64,000 bases of DNA, taken from assembly GCF_001547525.1 (NCBI RefSeq), contig NZ_LNJP01000003.1, forward strand, positions 558,001 to 622,000, given 5' to 3'. A program made the position numbers and the translations under genes. Positions 52,966 through 62,100 of this stretch are shown piece by piece. Source of the DNA: Burkholderia anthina (GTDB lineage: Bacteria > Pseudomonadota > Gammaproteobacteria > Burkholderiales > Burkholderiaceae). The notes under the pieces are model-generated. The model saw nothing but the letters and a program-made list of their open reading frames with translations. It did no database searches and had not been told where the DNA came from. Position 1 is the stretch's first letter. The number at the start of each line of letters is the position of its first letter.

Positions 52966-54282
52966 TCAGCCCGCGACACCGGTAATCAACAGCAGGTTCG
53001 TGCCGGTGATCACGGCGAACAGCGCCCACGCGAGCACCTGCATCCCGCGGCCGATCGCGTGTTCGCCCATCGTGCGGCGATCGCTGACCGAGCGGATCAG
53101 CGGCCACATCGCGAACGGCAACTGCAGGCTCAGCAGCACCTGGCTCCAGACGAGCAGTTGCCCGACCGAGCCGTCGCCGAGCCACAGCACGCCAATCAGC
53201 GCCGGCACGAGCGCGAGCCCGCGCGTGATCAACCGGCGCTGGTAGCACGGGATCTTCGTATGGAGGAAACCGTCCATGATCACCTGGCCGGCGATCGTGC
53301 CGGTCAGCGTCGAGCTCTGCCCCGACGCGAGCAGCGCGATGCCGAACAGCAGCGCGGCCGCGCCGCCCGCGATCGGCGTGATCAGCCGGTATGCCTGCTC
53401 GATGTCGGTCACGTTGTGCTGGCCCGTCGCATGGAATGCCGCGCCCGCGACGACGAGGATCGCCGCGTTGACGAGCATCGCGACGAACAGCGACACGCAG
53501 GTATCGATGCGCACGAGCGCGAGCGTGTCGCGGATCACGCCGCGCGTGCCGCCGACGACGTGCCGCGTCTGCACGACCGACGAATGCAGGTACAGGTTGT
53601 GCGGCATGATCGTCGCGCCGACGATGCCGAGCGCGAGCACGATCGCATCCTTGCGGTCGTGGCCGGGATCGCCCGGCACGAGCCCGCCGACCACCGCATG
53701 CCAGTCGGGCGGCGTGATCGCCACCTGCGCGACGAAGCAGAACGCCATCGTCGCGATCAGCCCGAGCACGATCGCCTCGATCTGCCGGAACCCCTTGCCC
53801 TGCAGGCCGAGCACGATCACGGTGTCGAGCGCGGTCAGCACGACGCCCCACGCGAGCGGCACGCCGAGCAGCAGCTTGAACGCGAGCGCGCAGCCGAGCA
53901 CTTCCGCGATGTCGCACGCGATGATCGACACTTCGGCGGTCATCCACTGCACGACGCGGCCGAACCGGCCGTAGCGGTCGTAGCTCGCCTGCGCGAGATC
54001 CTTGCCCGCGACGAGGCCGAGCCGCGCCGCGAGCATCTGCAGGAAGATCGCCGCGATGCTCGAGAACGCGACGACCCACAGCAGCGAATAGCCGAACTGC
54101 GAGCCGGCCTGGATATCGGTCGCCCAGTTGCCGGGGTCCATGTAGCCGATCGCGACCAGCAAGCCCGGGCCGAAGAAACGCCTGAGCTTCTGCCAGCGCG
54201 GCGCGGCGGCGTCGATCGTGATGCTGCCCTTTACTTCCGACGGGCAGAAAGGGGCGGTGGCGGTAGAGGGGAGGAAAGGCAT
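52966..54282 (-). CDS. mntH: Nramp-family divalent metal (Mn2+/Fe2+) transporter
   Basis: A 438-residue proton-coupled metal transporter with about eleven membrane helices. The metal-binding motifs are intact: MDPGN in helix 1 (about 47-51) and MPHNLYLHS in helix 6 (about 213-221). It imports Mn2+ or Fe2+, helping resistance to oxidative stress. The start at 54282 lies inside the upstream AraC gene (52-base overlap), so translation may be coupled; no clear ribosome binding site is seen before it. The gene symbol rests on family membership only. Confidence 0.87.
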   Translation of the reverse strand: MPFLPSTATAPFCPSEVKGSITIDAAAPRWQKLRRFFGPGLLVAIGYMDPGNWATDIQAGSQFGYSLLWVVAFSSIAAIFLQMLAARLGLVAGKDLAQASYDRYGRFGRVVQWMTAEVSIIACDIAEVLGCALAFKLLLGVPLAWGVVLTALDTVIVLGLQGKGFRQIEAIVLGLIATMAFCFVAQVAITPPDWHAVVGGLVPGDPGHDRKDAIVLALGIVGATIMPHNLYLHSSVVQTRHVVGGTRGVIRDTLALVRIDTCVSLFVAMLVNAAILVVAGAAFHATGQHNVTDIEQAYRLITPIAGGAAALLFGIALLASGQSSTLTGTIAGQVIMDGFLHTKIPCYQRRLITRGLALVPALIGVLWLGDGSVGQLLVWSQVLLSLQLPFAMWPLIRSVSDRRTMGEHAIGRGMQVLAWALFAVITGTNLLLITGVAG

Positions 54283-55349
54283 GGAAACCGGGAATCGAGG
54301 TCGCGACACGACGATTCTACGGGTATCCGTCCCGTTTTCCCGCGCGCGGTCGCGCACGCGTCGCAATTCGCCCCGTCGCCGTCGCAACACGCGGCGGCGT
54401 GCCCGTCATCGGGAACGGGTGACGCCGCGCGGTGCGCGAGGATTTTTTCCCGCTCGGCGACGCGATATTCGGTCGGCGACATCAGCAGGCGCTGGCGAAA
54501 CAGCTTCGCGAGCCGCTCGCCGCTGCCGAACCCCGTGCGCCGCGCGACCTTGTCGGCCGGCAGCGTCGTATGGATCAGCATGTGGCACGCCCGTTCGAGC
54601 CGCACGTGCTGGACGAACTCGGTCGGCGTCACGCCGATTTCCTTCTTGAAGCGCCGCAGGAAATTGCGCTCGCTCATCGCGGCCGCCTGCGCGGCGTCCG
54701 CGACCGAGATGCGGTTCACGCTCTGCGCGCGCAACCGCTGCGCGGACATCCGGATCGACGGGCTCGCGCTCAGTTCGCGGAACGCCCACATCGACTGCAC
54801 GTAGCGCTGCTCGACCGGCCGCGCCATGTTGCTGGCGATTTCCTGCGCGGCGCCGTCGCCGAGGTCGGCGCGGAACATGTCGAGCGCGGCGGCGAACACG
54901 TCGGTCTCGCCGGCCGGCGATTCGATCGTCGTGGTGACGCGGTGCCCGGCCCTGCCCGGCCGCCCGTCGACCGACGCCGGCGGCCGCCGCGTGGCGGCGA
55001 GCGCGGGCAGATCCATCGCGTCGACGATCCAGCGCGCCTGCTGGCGAATGTCGGCCAGGCGCCGCTGCAATGCGTCGTCCCAGTTGACGGCCGCGCGCTC
55101 GCCATGAAGATGAAAGAACGCGAGCGCACGGCGGCTGTGTTCGTCGCCGAGCGGATCGGCCGCGATTCTCACGCCGGACGACGACTGCAACAGTCCCCCG
55201 CTTTCGGATACGTACTTGAGCTGGTAATCCACGCCGTACCCATGCAGGCGATTCGCCAGGTTGAAGGCCTCGCCAAGACGCGCGGCCTGGGCCAACGAAA
55301 ACCCCGTGCTCAAATAGATGATGACCCACCGCTGATCTGCTGCATTCAC
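54231..55349 (-). CDS. AraC family regulator with Cys-rich C-terminal tail
   Basis: A 372-residue regulator. The N-terminal half (about 8-180) resembles a GATase1/DJ-1-like sensing domain of GlxA-type AraC proteins. The AraC HTH pair spans about 210-310: ISVADAAQAAAMSERNFLRRFKKEIG and ADKVARRTGFGSGERLAKLFRQRL. After this lies an unusual 60-residue tail with ACCDGDGANCDAC and two more Cys. The tail's last 17 codons overlap the start of mntH. It may sense metal or redox state and control mntH. The start is GTG; the LysR relic region lies upstream. Confidence 0.82.
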   Translation of the reverse strand: MNAADQRWVIIYLSTGFSLAQAARLGEAFNLANRLHGYGVDYQLKYVSESGGLLQSSSGVRIAADPLGDEHSRRALAFFHLHGERAAVNWDDALQRRLADIRQQARWIVDAMDLPALAATRRPPASVDGRPGRAGHRVTTTIESPAGETDVFAAALDMFRADLGDGAAQEIASNMARPVEQRYVQSMWAFRELSASPSIRMSAQRLRAQSVNRISVADAAQAAAMSERNFLRRFKKEIGVTPTEFVQHVRLERACHMLIHTTLPADKVARRTGFGSGERLAKLFRQRLLMSPTEYRVAEREKILAHRAASPVPDDGHAAACCDGDGANCDACATARGKTGRIPVESSCRDLDSRFPCLSSPLPPPPLSARRK

Positions 55350-55773
55350 TGGCCAAGCCCCCGACTTGTTCGACTTCTTCTAATACCGTCGAACTGTCAG
55401 GCTTATATTTGGTTTGAATGCGTGCGACAGGACGGCTATCCCGAAATATGAAGCGACGGCATCTTAGCCGAACGGGTAGCGCCTTTGGCGCGAAATGGCC
55501 GACGGGGACAGCATGATGGCGGATTACTACAGGCTGCCGCGCGCCGCTGGTATGCCGACACTGAAACGCGTATGCGATGCGGCCGATTATTGCAGCCGCC
55601 ATGCTCAATGACGAGTGTGTTCGATGGCGTCGTGCATCGGCAAAGCGAACGCTCGCGTATCGGCGCGAACGGCATCGACATGCATCGAACGTGCGATCGC
55701 GTCGCACGCCGACGGGCGCATCCGTTGCCCGCGCATCCGTTGGAATCGATCGGTCCTTCACCACGCCGCCCGC
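55350..55773. other. Upstream region of the AraC gene
   Basis: About 420 bases without a credible gene. The part near 55370-55450 is AT-rich and probably holds the AraC promoter. Frames that cross the rest do not resemble proteins. Confidence 0.35.
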
Positions 55774-55950
55774 GCGCCGCACGTCACGCAACCGGCCGTC
55801 ACGCATGCGCTCAACCGGCTGCGCGCGCATGTCGACGATCCATTCCCGCTGCGCGCGTACTGGCACGAGTCACGCGACACCGACCGCGCGCATCAGCGGG
55901 TGCGCGAACGCATCGTCGCGCGCTGCGCACGCGCGCTCGACCGGGAAGGT
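55774..55950 (+). pseudogene. Relic of a LysR-type regulator
   Basis: One frame joins a piece of LysR HTH (HVTQPAVTHALNRLRAHVDDPF, where functional proteins have V-T-Q-P-A-V-S-x-A-L-x-x-L-R-x-x-x-x-D-P-L-F) to a C-terminal piece typical of the NahR/PcaQ-like group (WHESRDTDRAHQRVRERI). The effector domain of about 200 residues between them is missing, and the first 30 residues before the HTH are lost or frameshifted. It is therefore an internal-deletion remnant, just before the OsmC gene. Confidence 0.65.
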
Positions 55951-56015
55951 ATGCTGGCGGCTGCACGCCGCCACACGGCGCCTTCTTTCCTCGATCCGCT
56001 TACCGGAGACTTGCC

Positions 56016-56417
56016 ATGTCGCTCATCCACGCCGCCGCCGTCCTCGATGCCGACGCACCCGATTACGTCGTCCAGTTGCAGGCCGGCACGCATGCGCTGA
56101 CCGGCGACGAGGCACCGCGCGAAGGCGGCCAGGATCGCGGGCCAGCGCCGTACGAGTTCGTCCTGGCCGGGCTCGCGCAATGCACGGCCGCGACGCTGCG
56201 CATGTACATGCAGCGCAAGACGTGGCCGGCCGCGCGCATCGCGGTGCGCACCGAGCTGCATGCCGATCGCGAAGGCGCGCAGTACGTGCGCCGCGTCGTG
56301 ACGCTCGACGGCCCGCTCGACGACGCGCAACGCCAGCGTCTCGCGGAGATCTGCGAGAAAACCCCCGTGACGCAGTTCATCAAGCGCAGCACGCGGATCG
56401 AAACGACGTTGAACTGA
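56016..56417 (+). CDS. OsmC/Ohr-family peroxiredoxin-like protein
   Basis: A 133-residue OsmC-fold protein. It has the first reactive Cys in GLAQCTAATLRMY (about residue 55) and the later ICEKTPVTQFI stretch, where a second Cys precedes the usual C-P-V position. In the family the two Cys reduce organic hydroperoxides. The position shift means full activity is not certain. The start ATG has CGGAGACTTGCC upstream. It converges on the DyP peroxidase gene, another peroxide-linked enzyme. Confidence 0.85.
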   Translation: MSLIHAAAVLDADAPDYVVQLQAGTHALTGDEAPREGGQDRGPAPYEFVLAGLAQCTAATLRMYMQRKTWPAARIAVRTELHADREGAQYVRRVVTLDGPLDDAQRQRLAEICEKTPVTQFIKRSTRIETTLN

Positions 56418-56472
56418 CGCACCGACGCACGCCGCAGGCGCTCACGCACGGCGCTCGAACGCTTGAAAAACG

Positions 56473-56511
56473 GAACGGGCGGGCCGCGCATCCAGCGCGA
56501 CCCGCCCGTTC
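56473..56511 (-). terminator. Terminator of the DyP peroxidase gene
   Basis: An 11-bp stem (GAACGGGCGGG / CCCGCCCGTTC) is followed on the minus strand by CGTTTTTC. Located 18 bases past the DyP stop; it can also serve the convergent OsmC gene. Confidence 0.75.
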
Positions 56512-56529
56512 GTCGATCCGGCCCGACGC

Positions 56530-57411
56530 TTACAGTCCGAGCGCGGACAGATCCAGCTTGCCGTCCTTCATCGGCGGGCACCAGAAATACGCGCCCGTCA
56601 GCGGCCGCGTGAAGCGGAACAGGCCGTCGACGATCCCGTCTTCCGCGCCGCTCATCCGGCGCATCTGCACGTCGAATGCGCGGAACGAGCAGCCGAACGC
56701 GACGAAGTAGAGGCCCGCCCGGCGCGTGTCCGACCACGGCGACGAACGGCGCAGCATGAACGCCTCGGGCGCGAAGCTTTCCTGCGCGGTGCGCTTCACG
56801 TGCGCGAATTCGGGCGCGTCGTCGAGTTCCTCGTTGTCCGAACGGCGGCGCCCGATGATGTCGTCCATCTCGCCCGACGGGATACGCTCCATCTGGTCGA
56901 AGTCGTGCACCCACTGCTGCACCGCGACGAAGCTCGAGCCGTCGAGCCCCGCGCCCTGCCCCGTCACGATCGCCGCGGCCACCGCGTCGTCGCCTTCCGG
57001 ATTCTCGGTGCCGTCCTCGTAGCCGGACAGGTCGCGATCGTTCGAATAGCGGAAGCCGTCGACGGCGTCCTGCAGCACGAACGCCGGCGCCAGCGCGCGT
57101 TCGATCGCCCGCGCGCGCAGCACGATCTCGCCGCGGTCGTCCGAGCGCAGCCACACCCACACGTCGGCCGGCGTGATCGGCAGCGTGCGGTCGTTCACGG
57201 AGAACGCGGGGTATTCGGTGAGTCCCGGCACCGGATGCCCGAGATAGGCCGCCAGCGCGTGCCCGAAGCCGACGACCGTGTCGCGTCCGTCGGCGATCTC
57301 GCGCAGCGCGGCCAGCGCCGCCGCGATATTGCCGTCATTCGACATCGTGAAAGTGAGGTATCGGGCTGCCGTATCGATCGGAGCCAGGATGCCTTGCTGA
57401 ACGTCGCTCAT
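56530..57411 (-). CDS. DyP-type heme peroxidase
   Basis: A 293-residue dye-decolourising peroxidase. The distal G-x-x-D-G motif is GYEDGTENP (about 130-138), the proximal heme His is in AHVKRTAQES (about 220), and the conserved Arg/Phe block FALLY-like ends in GCSFRAFDVQMRRM (about 250-262). There is no signal peptide or Tat motif, so it is cytoplasmic or encapsulin-targeted, but no encapsulin gene is nearby. It uses H2O2 to oxidise unknown substrates. The start ATG has GAGGAAACG upstream. Confidence 0.9.
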   Translation of the reverse strand: MSDVQQGILAPIDTAARYLTFTMSNDGNIAAALAALREIADGRDTVVGFGHALAAYLGHPVPGLTEYPAFSVNDRTLPITPADVWVWLRSDDRGEIVLRARAIERALAPAFVLQDAVDGFRYSNDRDLSGYEDGTENPEGDDAVAAAIVTGQGAGLDGSSFVAVQQWVHDFDQMERIPSGEMDDIIGRRRSDNEELDDAPEFAHVKRTAQESFAPEAFMLRRSSPWSDTRRAGLYFVAFGCSFRAFDVQMRRMSGAEDGIVDGLFRFTRPLTGAYFWCPPMKDGKLDLSALGL

Positions 57412-57592
57412 CGTTTCCTCGGGAATGGTTCGGAGTGAATCTGTGCGGGCCGCATCGTCGCGCGCCGCGGACGCGCAAGTGTAATCGATGCGCCTGCCGG
57501 CCCCGCGCCCGCCATCGCGCAACGTACGCGAAAAGGGGCCAAAACCCCGAATACTAACCGTATCGACGCCGCAACGCCGCATTCGTCAGACG

Positions 57593-57622
57593 TTGCGGCG
57601 CGCGCGACACTCCTGATAAAAT
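57593..57622 (+). promoter_or_regulatory. Predicted sigma-70 promoter
   Basis: TTGCGG and TAAAAT separated by 18 bases. It would transcribe the 16-codon ORF and the ABC transporter gene. Confidence 0.5.
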
Positions 57623-57676
57623 CGCGACACGTCTTTTTTCGGCGTCCTTTCAACCGTTCACTTCAGGGAGGTGCAG

Positions 57677-57727
57677 ATGTTCCGAATGCCAGCAACCTTC
57701 CCGAACGTGGTCCCACGGCGCAGCTGA
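57677..57727 (+). CDS. 16-codon leader ORF before the ABC transporter
   Basis: The frame MFRMPATFPNVVPRRS starts at an ATG preceded by GGGAGGTGCAG, a stronger ribosome binding site than most genes nearby have. It lies 55 bases after the predicted promoter and 169 bases before the ABC gene. It could be a regulatory leader peptide or a chance ORF. No homologue is recognised. Confidence 0.4.
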   Translation: MFRMPATFPNVVPRRS

Positions 57728-57896
57728 TCCAGCCCGCCGTCCGCGCCGGCTCCCGAGTTTTCCGCTAACCCGTCAGCCGCGCTTTTCCCGACAGCCCGTT
57801 TCGTTCCGCCCGCGTGTTTCGCGCGGCCCGGCTGTTGCGTTTTCGACGTTCTCCGAACCGGAAAGTCCCGTCGCGCGATGCGCCGGGCAACGATAC

Positions 57897-59759
57897 ATGA
57901 CCAGAAAACCCCCCCATCTGGGCGGCCACGCATTCCAGGCCGTCTTCGGCTTCACCGTCCGTTACTGGCGCAAGCAGCCGGCGCGCATTGCCGCGGTCGC
58001 GAGCCTCGCGCTGCTCGCCGCGCTCGCCGACGTCCTCACGCCGCTGTTCGCCGGCCGGCTCGTCGACGCGCTGTCGGCCGGCCTGACCGACCGCGCCGCC
58101 GCGTGGCATTCGGCCCTCGCCGCGTTCGGCACGCTGGCCGCGCTCGGCATCGGCGCGACCGTGCTGCGCCAGGGCGTCTACCTGAACATCATCACGCTCA
58201 CGCTGAAGATGATGAGCGAGATCGCTGCCGCGTCGTTCCACCGCGTGCAGCGCTTCTCCACCGACTGGCATGCGAACAGCTTCGCGGGCTCGACCGTACG
58301 CAAGATCACGCGCGGGATCTGGGCGCTCGACCTGCTCAACGACACCGTGCTGATCGCGCTGCTGCCGTCGGTCACGATGCTGGTCGGCGCGACCGTGCTG
58401 CTCGGCACGCACTGGCCCGTGATGGGGCTCGTCGTCGGCGCGGGGTCGCTGCTGTACATCGCGGTGACGGTCGCGGTGTCGCTCGGCATCGTCGCGCCGG
58501 CCGCCCGGCTCGGCAATCTGTGGGATACGCGCATGGGCGGCGCGCTCGCCGACGCCGTGAGCTGCAACGCGGTCGTCAAGGCGTTCGGCGCTGAAACGCG
58601 CGAGGAAGCGCGGCTCGCGCGCGTGATCGGCAAGTGGCGGCAGCGCACGCGCCGCACGTGGGTGCGCGGCACGTTCAACGGCGGGCTGCAGGGTGCGATG
58701 CTCGTCGCGATGCAGGCCGCGATGATCGGCGTCGCGCTGCGGCTGTGGATGAACGACGAGGCGAGCGTCGGCGACATCGCGTTCGCGCTGACGATGTTCT
58801 TCATGCTGCAGGGCTATCTGCGCGACGTCGGCATGCACATCCGCAACCTGCAGCGCTCGGTGAACGACATGGAAGAACTCGTCGCGCTCGAACGGCAGCC
58901 GCTCGGCATCGACGATCGCCCCGGCGCGCCGGCCATCCGCATCGATCGGGGCGAGATCCGCTTCGAGCACGTGACGTTCCGCTACGGCAACCATCCGGTG
59001 CCGCTGTACGACGATTTCTCGATGCGGATCGCACCCGGCGAACGCGTGGGCCTCGTCGGCCATTCGGGGTCGGGCAAGACGACGTTCATCAAGCTGATCC
59101 AGCGCCTGTACGACGTGTCGGGCGGCCGCATCACGATCGACGGGCAGGACATCGCGCAGGTGCGGCAGGATTCGCTGCGCAGCCAGATCGCGATCGTCCA
59201 GCAGGAGCCCGTGCTGTTCCACCGCACGCTCGCGGAGAACATCGCGTATGCACGCCCCGGCGCGAGCCGCGCCGACATCGAGCGCGCCGCGCGGCTGGCC
59301 AGCGCGCACGACTTCATCGCCGCGCTGCCGGACGGCTACGACACGCTCGTCGGCGAACGCGGGATCAAGCTGTCGGGCGGCGAGCGCCAGCGCGTCGCGA
59401 TCGCGCGCGCGTTCCTCGCCGATGCGCCGATCCTGATCCTCGACGAAGCGACGTCGAGCCTCGACAGCGAAAGCGAGCTGCTGATCCAGCAGGCGATGGA
59501 ACGGCTGATGGTCGGCCGCACGACGCTCGTCGTCGCGCACCGGCTGTCGACCGTGCGCGCGCTCGACCGGCTGCTGGTGCTCGATCGCGGCAAGGTGATC
59601 GAGGAAGGCAACCACGATGCGCTGATCCGCATCGACGGCGGCATCTATCGCCGGCTGTTCGAGCGGCAGGCGCTGGAGCTGGCGAAGGGGCTCGCCGATT
59701 CGCCGCGCCGCATGGTGGATCGCGACGCCGGGCCGCTGGGCGAACCGGTGGAGGCTTGA
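57897..59759 (+). CDS. ABC transporter, fused permease and ATP-binding protein
   Basis: A 620-residue half-transporter. The type IV exporter membrane domain has six helices (about 25-330). The nucleotide-binding domain follows (about 355-590): Walker A GHSGSGKTT (about 389-397), the Q-loop in IAIVQQEPVLF, signature LSGGERQR (about 491-498), Walker B ILILDEATSSLDSE (about 511-524) and the H-loop in VVAHRLS. It would function as a homodimer exporting lipid, peptide or drug; the substrate is unknown. A GC-rich hairpin follows its stop. Confidence 0.92.
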   Translation: MTRKPPHLGGHAFQAVFGFTVRYWRKQPARIAAVASLALLAALADVLTPLFAGRLVDALSAGLTDRAAAWHSALAAFGTLAALGIGATVLRQGVYLNIITLTLKMMSEIAAASFHRVQRFSTDWHANSFAGSTVRKITRGIWALDLLNDTVLIALLPSVTMLVGATVLLGTHWPVMGLVVGAGSLLYIAVTVAVSLGIVAPAARLGNLWDTRMGGALADAVSCNAVVKAFGAETREEARLARVIGKWRQRTRRTWVRGTFNGGLQGAMLVAMQAAMIGVALRLWMNDEASVGDIAFALTMFFMLQGYLRDVGMHIRNLQRSVNDMEELVALERQPLGIDDRPGAPAIRIDRGEIRFEHVTFRYGNHPVPLYDDFSMRIAPGERVGLVGHSGSGKTTFIKLIQRLYDVSGGRITIDGQDIAQVRQDSLRSQIAIVQQEPVLFHRTLAENIAYARPGASRADIERAARLASAHDFIAALPDGYDTLVGERGIKLSGGERQRVAIARAFLADAPILILDEATSSLDSESELLIQQAMERLMVGRTTLVVAHRLSTVRALDRLLVLDRGKVIEEGNHDALIRIDGGIYRRLFERQALELAKGLADSPRRMVDRDAGPLGEPVEA

Positions 59760-59778
59760 CGCCGGCGCGTCGCGATGC

Positions 59779-59809
59779 GGCCCGGCGGCGCGGTCATCGC
59801 CGCCGGGCC
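59779..59809 (+). terminator. Hairpin after the ABC transporter gene
   Basis: A 12-bp stem (GGCCCGGCGGCG / CGCCGCCGGGCC) with a seven-base loop. No T-tract, so possibly a Rho-assisted terminator. Confidence 0.5.
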
Positions 59810-59964
59810 GTGTCGTCGGCAATCGGTTCCGGATCGAGGCCGTGCCACGCGCACGGCCTTTTTCGTGCTCGCGGATCTTGCGCGGCGGCACCGGGCCGCG
59901 CGCCGCGTCCGCCGCCAGGATCACTTATCATGTCGGCCAGGCAATTCGCGACGAAAGGCAGACC

Positions 59965-60678
59965 ATGTTTACAGGCATTGTTCAGGGTGTTGGCACCATC
60001 AACGCCATCAAGGATCACGGCGAGCTGAGGACGTTCAGCATCGAATTCCCCGAGCGCTTCACCGACGACATCGAGATCGGCGCGAGCGTGTCGGTCGATG
60101 GCGTGTGCCTGACGGTGACGACCATCCATTCGCCGGCGCTGATCGACTTCGACGTGATGCTGCCGAGCCTGCGGATCACGACGCTCGCCGACCTTACGAC
60201 CGGCGCGCGGGTCAACGTCGAGCGGGCCGCGAAGGACGGCGCGGAGATCGGCGGGCATCCGCTGTCCGGTCATGTCGATTTCACGGGGACCATCGCGCAC
60301 ATCGCGTCGTCCGAGCACAACCGGATGATCCGCATCGGCGTGCCGGCCGAATTCAAGCGCTACGTGTTCGCGAAGGGCTACATCGCGATCAATGGCTGCA
60401 GCCTCACCGTGTCGGACGTCAATCGCGACGAAGGGTGGTTCGACGTCTGGCTGATTCCGGAAACGCGCCGCGCGACCACGTTCGATGCGAAGGGCGTGGG
60501 CGACAAGGTCAACATCGAGATCGAGCGCAGCACGCAGGTCGTCGTGGATACGATTCGCGAGTCGGTCAAGGAAACGCTCGGCGAATTGAACGGCCTCGTC
60601 ACCGCGCTGCTCGCGGAAAAAGGCATCGATATCGAGGAACTGCTGGCGCGTAACGTCGCGCGGCTGCCGAAGCAGTAA
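59965..60678 (+). CDS. ribE: Riboflavin synthase alpha chain
   Basis: A 237-residue riboflavin synthase, which dismutates two 6,7-dimethyl-8-ribityllumazine molecules. The two homologous lumazine-binding halves are visible: MFTGIVQGVGTI with GVCLTVTTI and LRITTL in the first half, and GHPLSGHVDFTG with GCSLTVSDVN in the second, including the I-P-E-T near 170. It is longer than the typical 210 residues because of a C-terminal helix (about 195-237). It stands alone, away from other rib genes, and no FMN riboswitch is seen upstream. It may be a second copy. A -10 like TATCAT lies at 59936-59941. Confidence 0.9.
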   Translation: MFTGIVQGVGTINAIKDHGELRTFSIEFPERFTDDIEIGASVSVDGVCLTVTTIHSPALIDFDVMLPSLRITTLADLTTGARVNVERAAKDGAEIGGHPLSGHVDFTGTIAHIASSEHNRMIRIGVPAEFKRYVFAKGYIAINGCSLTVSDVNRDEGWFDVWLIPETRRATTFDAKGVGDKVNIEIERSTQVVVDTIRESVKETLGELNGLVTALLAEKGIDIEELLARNVARLPKQ

Positions 60679-60774
60679 GCGCGATGCCCGCGTGCCAGGT
60701 GATCCGCCGGATCACCGGGTACGGGATATCGCATCGCGCCGCGGCGATCGAACGACATCGGCCGCGGCCACCCG

Positions 60775-62040
60775 TCACTCCGCCTCCACCCGCGCCCCCT
60801 TCCCCACCGCCACGCGCTGCGCGCGATAAATCCCCGCGTGCCCGGAAAACAGATACGCGACGACACAGGCGACGATCGCATACACGCCGATGTCCGCGCC
60901 GAACAGTTCGATCGCCATGATCGTCGACGCGATCGGTGTGTTCGCCGCGCCCGCGAACACCGCGACGAAGCCAAGCCCCGCGAGCACGGGTACCGGCAGC
61001 GCCAGCACCTGGCCGAGCGCATTGCCGAGCGTCGCGCCGATGTAGAACAGCGGCGTCACCTCGCCGCCCTTGAACCCGGACGCGAGCGTGACGACGGTGA
61101 ACGCGAACTTGCCCGCGAAATCATAAGGCGGCAGCGGGCCGTGAAACGCGGCCTCGATCGTCGGGATGCCGAGGCCGAGATACTGCGGCACGTTCAGCAC
61201 GGTCGCGGCCACCGCGACCAGCAGGCCGCCGATCACCGGCTGCAGCGGCGCATGGCGGATCACGCGGCGAAACCACGCGGTCAGCGCATGCGTCGCAAAC
61301 GCGAACAGCCGCCCGACCACGCCGAACGCGATGCCCGCGACGACCGTCACGGCGAGCCCGGTCACGGTGACGGCCGGCACGGATGGAATCGCATAGGCCG
61401 TGTGATGGACGCCCCACGCGCGGCACACGACGTCCGCGACGATCGCCGACGCGACGCAGGTCAGCAGCGCGTCGTAGCGCAGGCGTCCGATCGCGAGCAC
61501 CTCGAGCCCGAACACGGCGCCCGCGAGCGGCGTGCCGAACACCGACGCGAAGCCGGCCGCGATGCCGCCCATCAGCAGCACGCGGCGATGCTCGCGATCG
61601 AGGCGGAGCACGTGCGTGATGCGATCGGCAAGCGCGCCGCCCATCTGCACGGCCGTGCCCTCGCGCCCGGCAGAGCCGCCGAACAGGTGCGTGACGACGG
61701 TCGCGACGAGCACGAGCGGCGCCATCCGCTTCGGCACGAGCGCCTTCGGGTCGTGAATCTCGTCGATCAGCAGGTTGTTGCCGCGCGCGACCGACTGGCC
61801 GAATCGATGGTAGATCCAGCCGGTGGCGAAGCCGGCGGCCGGCAGCCCCCACAGCAGCCACGGATGCGCGACGCGCGTACCGGTCGCCCAGTCGAGCGCG
61901 ATCAGGAACAGCGCGGAAGCCGTGCCGGCGAGCGCGCCGAGCAGGGCCGAAAGCGCGAGCCAGCGGCACACGTAGCGCACGGTCGCGAAAAAATCGGCAG
62001 AAGTCGTGAAAAACATGATTTCCCAGATTCGACGGAACAT
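60775..62040 (-). CDS. CLC-F type fluoride/proton antiporter
   Basis: A 421-residue CLC-family protein. Instead of the chloride-type GSGIP it has GNN-L-L-I (about 87-92), the gating-Glu motif is GREGT (about 125-129) rather than GREGP, and the helix-N motif is GGEVTP (about 325-330) rather than G-x-F-x-P. The inner-gate Tyr of chloride types is not evident. This set marks the CLC-F subfamily, which exports fluoride in exchange for protons. The fluoride riboswitch 61 bases upstream supports this. The start may be the ATG at 62040 (AGG five bases upstream) or the ATG at 62016 (GGGAA upstream). Confidence 0.9.
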   Translation of the reverse strand: MFRRIWEIMFFTTSADFFATVRYVCRWLALSALLGALAGTASALFLIALDWATGTRVAHPWLLWGLPAAGFATGWIYHRFGQSVARGNNLLIDEIHDPKALVPKRMAPLVLVATVVTHLFGGSAGREGTAVQMGGALADRITHVLRLDREHRRVLLMGGIAAGFASVFGTPLAGAVFGLEVLAIGRLRYDALLTCVASAIVADVVCRAWGVHHTAYAIPSVPAVTVTGLAVTVVAGIAFGVVGRLFAFATHALTAWFRRVIRHAPLQPVIGGLLVAVAATVLNVPQYLGLGIPTIEAAFHGPLPPYDFAGKFAFTVVTLASGFKGGEVTPLFYIGATLGNALGQVLALPVPVLAGLGFVAVFAGAANTPIASTIMAIELFGADIGVYAIVACVVAYLFSGHAGIYRAQRVAVGKGARVEAE

Positions 62041-62100
62041 CAAAACCTGGGCGGCAGAATACCGGATGGACGGCCTGCGACCTCCTGACGACCCAGGAAC

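Noticed and set aside
59760..59964. FMN riboswitch before riboflavin synthase
   Set aside because: None of the conserved RFN blocks could be found in the short upstream gap.
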